Below are positions 5,433 to 7,889 of a stretch of 7,889 bases of DNA, in pieces. The position numbers and the translations under genes were made by a program. The notes beneath the pieces were generated by a model that worked only from the letters and a program-made list of their open reading frames with translations, was not told the DNA's origin and searched no databases. Source of the stretch: Ilumatobacteraceae bacterium (GTDB taxonomy: Bacteria; Actinomycetota; Acidimicrobiia; Acidimicrobiales; Ilumatobacteraceae); contig JALQWV010000041.1 in the NCBI GenBank assembly GCA_023263465.1, positions 1 through 7,889 on the forward strand. Direction: 5' to 3'. Each line of letters begins with the position of its first letter. Positions within the stretch are counted from its first letter, which is position 1.

Positions 5433-7238
5433 ATGACATCAATTGAGTCCGATACCGAGGTTGCTGCACGACTCGAATTCGAAGAGACACAACGCAGCGA
5501 GGGGTGGCGATTGTTGCGTGCAGCTTTGCGAATGCAAAGACGAAATTTGTTGTTGGGTGCATTAGTAGGAATTCTTTGGGCCTCATTCAAAGTGGCAGTG
5601 CCACAGATAACGAAGTACGCCATCAACGACGGTATTGAAAAGAATGGTCCGTTATTGCAGTGGGCATTGATTATTGGTGGTCTTGGTGTGCTCACGGGCA
5701 CGCTCTCGGGGATGCGCCGTTACATCGCGTTTCGGGAAAGCCGATGGGCCGAAACCTTGTTCCGTGAGCGTCTGTTCTCGCATGTCCTGAATCTCCACGT
5801 TGGGTATCACGACAAAGCGCAAACAGGTCAGTTGATGAGTCGAGCCTCAAGCGACCTCATGCAAATTCAGGGGTTCATCGTGATGATTCCAATCACGTTG
5901 TCAAACGTGATTCAAATATTTGCTGTGACTGCGATTCTGTTTATTACAGACCCGATCTTGGCCATTGTTGCCCTTATTCCATTGCCCTTTGTCAATCTTT
6001 CAGCGCGAAGGTTCAGCCATCGAATTCATCCTGCTTCAATCGCAGTGCAAGCAGAACAGGCTCAGTTGGCAAATGTTGTTGAAGAAAGCATTTCTGGAGT
6101 TCGTGTAGTGAAGGGCTTCGGCGCAGAGCAGGTGCAGTTTGAGAAACTTGAAAAGGAAGCCGATGACATTTTGCGTGAGTCCATGAAGGCTGCACGCATC
6201 CGCTCCAGTTTCATGCCAGCAATTGATGTGCTGCCCGCTCTTGGCTTGGTTGCGGTTCTAGGTGTTGGTGGTCATCGAGTGTTGAATGGTGACTTAACCA
6301 TCGGCGACCTTGTTGCATTTAACGTCTATCTCACCTTGCTCATCTGGCCACTACGCAATATCGGCATGATCGTGGCTCTTGGTCAACGCGCCGCCGCTGC
6401 GCTCGTTCGCATTAACGAAGTTATGTCGACGAAGTCTGAAATCACCGATCCTGCTCAACCAAAAACGCTGCCGACGCAAACGACAGAGCCAGTTGGTGCT
6501 GTGAAGTTTGACAAAGTGATATTTGGATACAACCCAGAGTTTCCGGTGCTTCGAAATTTCAGTATGGAGATTCGGGGAGGCGAGAGCATTGCCATCGTTG
6601 GCGCAACTGGATCTGGAAAATCAACCGTTGCGCGATTGCTATTGCGGTTTTACGACACACAAAGTGGACACGTATTTCTTGATGGAATTGATGTTCGTAA
6701 ATTGAAACTTGCTGACTTGAGGATGCACATTGGAGTGGTCTTTGAGGACACGGTGTTGTTCAACGATTCTGTTCGCAACAATATTGCCTTTGCCAAACCG
6801 GATGCAGATATTGAGGAAATCGAACGTGCCGCAAAGTTGTCGGGTGCGCATGATTTTGTGTTGCAGTTGCCAAACGGTTACGAAACAGTCATCGGCGAGC
6901 GAGGTTTTTCGCTTTCGGGTGGACAGCGTCAACGCATAGCAATTGCGCGGGCAATCGTTGCTAATCCAAGAGTGCTGGTGCTCGACGATGCGACAAGTGC
7001 AGTTGACCCAAGCAAAGAAGGTGAAATTCGCGATGCGATGAAGACAGTAATGGCCGGTCGAACCACCATCGTGATTGCTCATCGTCCTGGAACTATTGCG
7101 CTTGCCGACCGAGTGATTTTGTTGGATGAAGGCAAAGTTGCAGCCATTGGCACCCACGACGAGCTTGTTGCATCACATGCCCGATATCGAGAAGTGCTCG
7201 CAAGTATGAGCGCACCTGAAGAGGAAAAGGTGAGCTGA
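5433..7238 (+). CDS. ABC exporter half-transporter (permease-ATPase fusion), degenerate Walker B
   Basis: A 601-residue type I ABC exporter half: six membrane spans fused to an ATPase, driving export or lipid flipping at the cytoplasmic membrane. Spans lie near 38-58, 76-98, 150-171, 174-190, 263-281 and 290-315; the exporter motif TGQLMSRASSDL is at 131-142. In the ATPase: A-loop Tyr366, Walker A GATGSGKST 390-398, signature LSGGQ 494-498, Walker B VLVLDD 514-519, D-loop SAVD and switch His550. Two key residues differ from consensus: the Q-loop residue is Glu438 (VVFEDT instead of VVPQDT), and Asp519 replaces the catalytic Glu. The latter is typical of one subunit of heterodimeric exporters such as TM287/TM288, and the adjacent downstream gene supplies a partner. 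It follows the oxidoreductase by 15 bases with no clear ribosome site. Substrate cannot be assigned from sequence. Confidence 0.95.
   Translation: MTSIESDTEVAARLEFEETQRSEGWRLLRAALRMQRRNLLLGALVGILWASFKVAVPQITKYAINDGIEKNGPLLQWALIIGGLGVLTGTLSGMRRYIAFRESRWAETLFRERLFSHVLNLHVGYHDKAQTGQLMSRASSDLMQIQGFIVMIPITLSNVIQIFAVTAILFITDPILAIVALIPLPFVNLSARRFSHRIHPASIAVQAEQAQLANVVEESISGVRVVKGFGAEQVQFEKLEKEADDILRESMKAARIRSSFMPAIDVLPALGLVAVLGVGGHRVLNGDLTIGDLVAFNVYLTLLIWPLRNIGMIVALGQRAAAALVRINEVMSTKSEITDPAQPKTLPTQTTEPVGAVKFDKVIFGYNPEFPVLRNFSMEIRGGESIAIVGATGSGKSTVARLLLRFYDTQSGHVFLDGIDVRKLKLADLRMHIGVVFEDTVLFNDSVRNNIAFAKPDADIEEIERAAKLSGAHDFVLQLPNGYETVIGERGFSLSGGQRQRIAIARAIVANPRVLVLDDATSAVDPSKEGEIRDAMKTVMAGRTTIVIAHRPGTIALADRVILLDEGKVAAIGTHDELVASHARYREVLASMSAPEEEKVS
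7227..7234 (+). promoter_or_regulatory. Shine-Dalgarno for the second ABC half-transporter
   Basis: AAGGTGAG lies five bases before ATG 7240, within the final codons of the first half-transporter. It resembles the 16S-complementary AAGGAGGTGA and supports ATG 7240, which begins one base after the preceding TGA. Tight spacing would favour matched production of both subunits. Confidence 0.6.
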
Positions 7239-7239
7239 T

Positions 7240-7889
7240 ATGTGGTCGCAAGGTGGCGTAACCGACGAAGACCGACTCAGCAGAGCGCAGGCTCGCACGG
7301 TGATGGGACGAGTGTTCAAGATGGCCGCACCATTTCGCAAAACGATGTATGTGGCTTTCCTATGCGTGTGTGTCACCACGCTGTGTGCATTAGCCGGACC
7401 TTTGTTGGTGCGTCGAGGTATTGACTTAGGAATTCGTGGACAAGATCCCGCGTCTTTGAACATCTCGGTGGCTTTATATCTGCTGGTCGCACTTATTGCT
7501 TATGTTTTTGGTCGCGCTCAATTTCTGTTCCTGAACAGAACCGGCGAATCGTTCCTTCGAGTCTTGAGGCTTGCGGTCTTTCGCCAGATGCAGCGTCAGA
7601 GCATGGCATTTTACGATCGCAACAAAGCTGGGGTTTTAGTTGCGCGAATGACTGCCGACATTGAGTCAATGGCCGAACTTGTGCAATGGGGCCTATTGCA
7701 GTTCATTGCGGCGGGCATGCTGGTTGTGTTTGCTCTTGTGCTGCTTGCAACATTGAGCTGGCAACTGACCATTGTTGTCTTGTTGGTTATGCCAATGCTG
7801 ATTGCTGCATCAGTGAAGTTTCAGCGTGACTCAAACAAGGCATACCTCACGGTGCGAGATCGAGTGGGAGCAAACTTATCTGCGCTTCA
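7240..7889 (+). CDS. Second ABC exporter half-transporter, N-terminal membrane part (3' end outside window)
   Basis: My own translation from ATG 7240 gives 216 open residues to the window end, beginning MWSQGGVTDEDRLSRAQ. An amphipathic N-terminal stretch leads into four spans of an ABC exporter membrane domain, near residues 35-57, 76-97, 152-173 and 175-193. The exporter signatures match the first half-transporter's domain: GPLLVRRGIDLGI after span 1, and MAFYDRNKAGVLVARMTADI (122-141), equivalent to the upstream gene's TGQLMSRASSDL. A full half-transporter would need roughly 370 more residues including the ATPase, which lie outside the window, so its Walker and signature motifs cannot be checked. 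It starts one base after the upstream transporter's stop, in a different frame, and is almost certainly that transporter's heterodimer partner. Confidence 0.9.
   Translation, partial: MWSQGGVTDEDRLSRAQARTVMGRVFKMAAPFRKTMYVAFLCVCVTTLCALAGPLLVRRGIDLGIRGQDPASLNISVALYLLVALIAYVFGRAQFLFLNRTGESFLRVLRLAVFRQMQRQSMAFYDRNKAGVLVARMTADIESMAELVQWGLLQFIAAGMLVVFALVLLATLSWQLTIVVLLVMPMLIAASVKFQRDSNKAYLTVRDRVGANLSAL

Noticed and set aside
6639..7157. A 172-codon minus-strand open frame opposite the ABC ATPase domain
   Set aside because: It is antisense to the Walker A, signature and Walker B coding region. The Cys/His/Asn-rich product matches nothing.
7242..7424. A 60-codon frame starting at GTG 7242
   Set aside because: It overlaps the start of the second half-transporter in another frame and gives an Arg-rich, non-membrane product. 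The frame from ATG 7240 gives clear ABC exporter spans.
1..7889. CRISPR arrays, tRNA or rRNA genes, insertion sequences, phage or defence genes, toxin-antitoxin pairs
   Set aside because: I looked for repeated spacers, tRNA-like clover arms, transposase motifs and long terminal inverted repeats on both strands and saw none. The sequence is almost wholly occupied by the eight genes listed.

Overview
The window is a gene-dense stretch of bacterial chromosome with eight protein genes, six complete and two cut by the window edges. Gaps between neighbouring genes run from overlapping to 52 bases, so there is no empty region. It most likely comes from an actinobacterium. The main reason is a luciferase-like oxidoreductase very close in its motifs to the coenzyme F420-dependent Rv3520c type of mycobacteria; the paired ABC exporters also have an actinobacterial style. 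G+C is moderate (two lines counted by hand gave 43% and 62%, so perhaps about half). That suggests an aquatic or otherwise moderate-GC actinobacterium, possibly of class Acidimicrobiia, rather than a high-GC soil form. This placement is inference.

Left block, plus strand, 1-2172: the C-terminal third of a pirin-family protein, then a metal-dependent M24 (Xaa-Pro peptidase type) enzyme overlapping it by 4 bases, then 12 bases later an eight-span membrane protein of unknown function. The spacing suggests one transcript. It runs head-on into an amidase-signature hydrolase on the minus strand (2169-3572). The two convergent stop codons share the four bases TTAG, next to a perfect GC-rich hairpin that could end transcription.

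Right block, plus strand, 3625-7889: a 52-base divergent gap holds the promoters for the amidase and for a tightly packed series of four genes: a TesB-like double-hotdog acyl-CoA thioesterase, an F420-type luciferase-like oxidoreductase (4-base ATGA overlap), an ABC exporter half-transporter (15-base gap) and a second half-transporter (1-base gap, running off the end). The first half-transporter has aspartate in place of the catalytic glutamate after Walker B but a normal LSGGQ signature. This is the pattern of one partner in a heterodimeric exporter with one degenerate ATP site.

How the genes may work together: the thioesterase and F420 oxidoreductase point to acyl-CoA or lipid/steroid-like metabolism, and the exporter pair may move a lipid or hydrophobic product. 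That link rests on gene order only. I found no CRISPR array, RNA gene, insertion sequence, phage gene or defence system. Most of the window is ordinary metabolism. The least explained items are the unknown membrane protein and the transporter pair.
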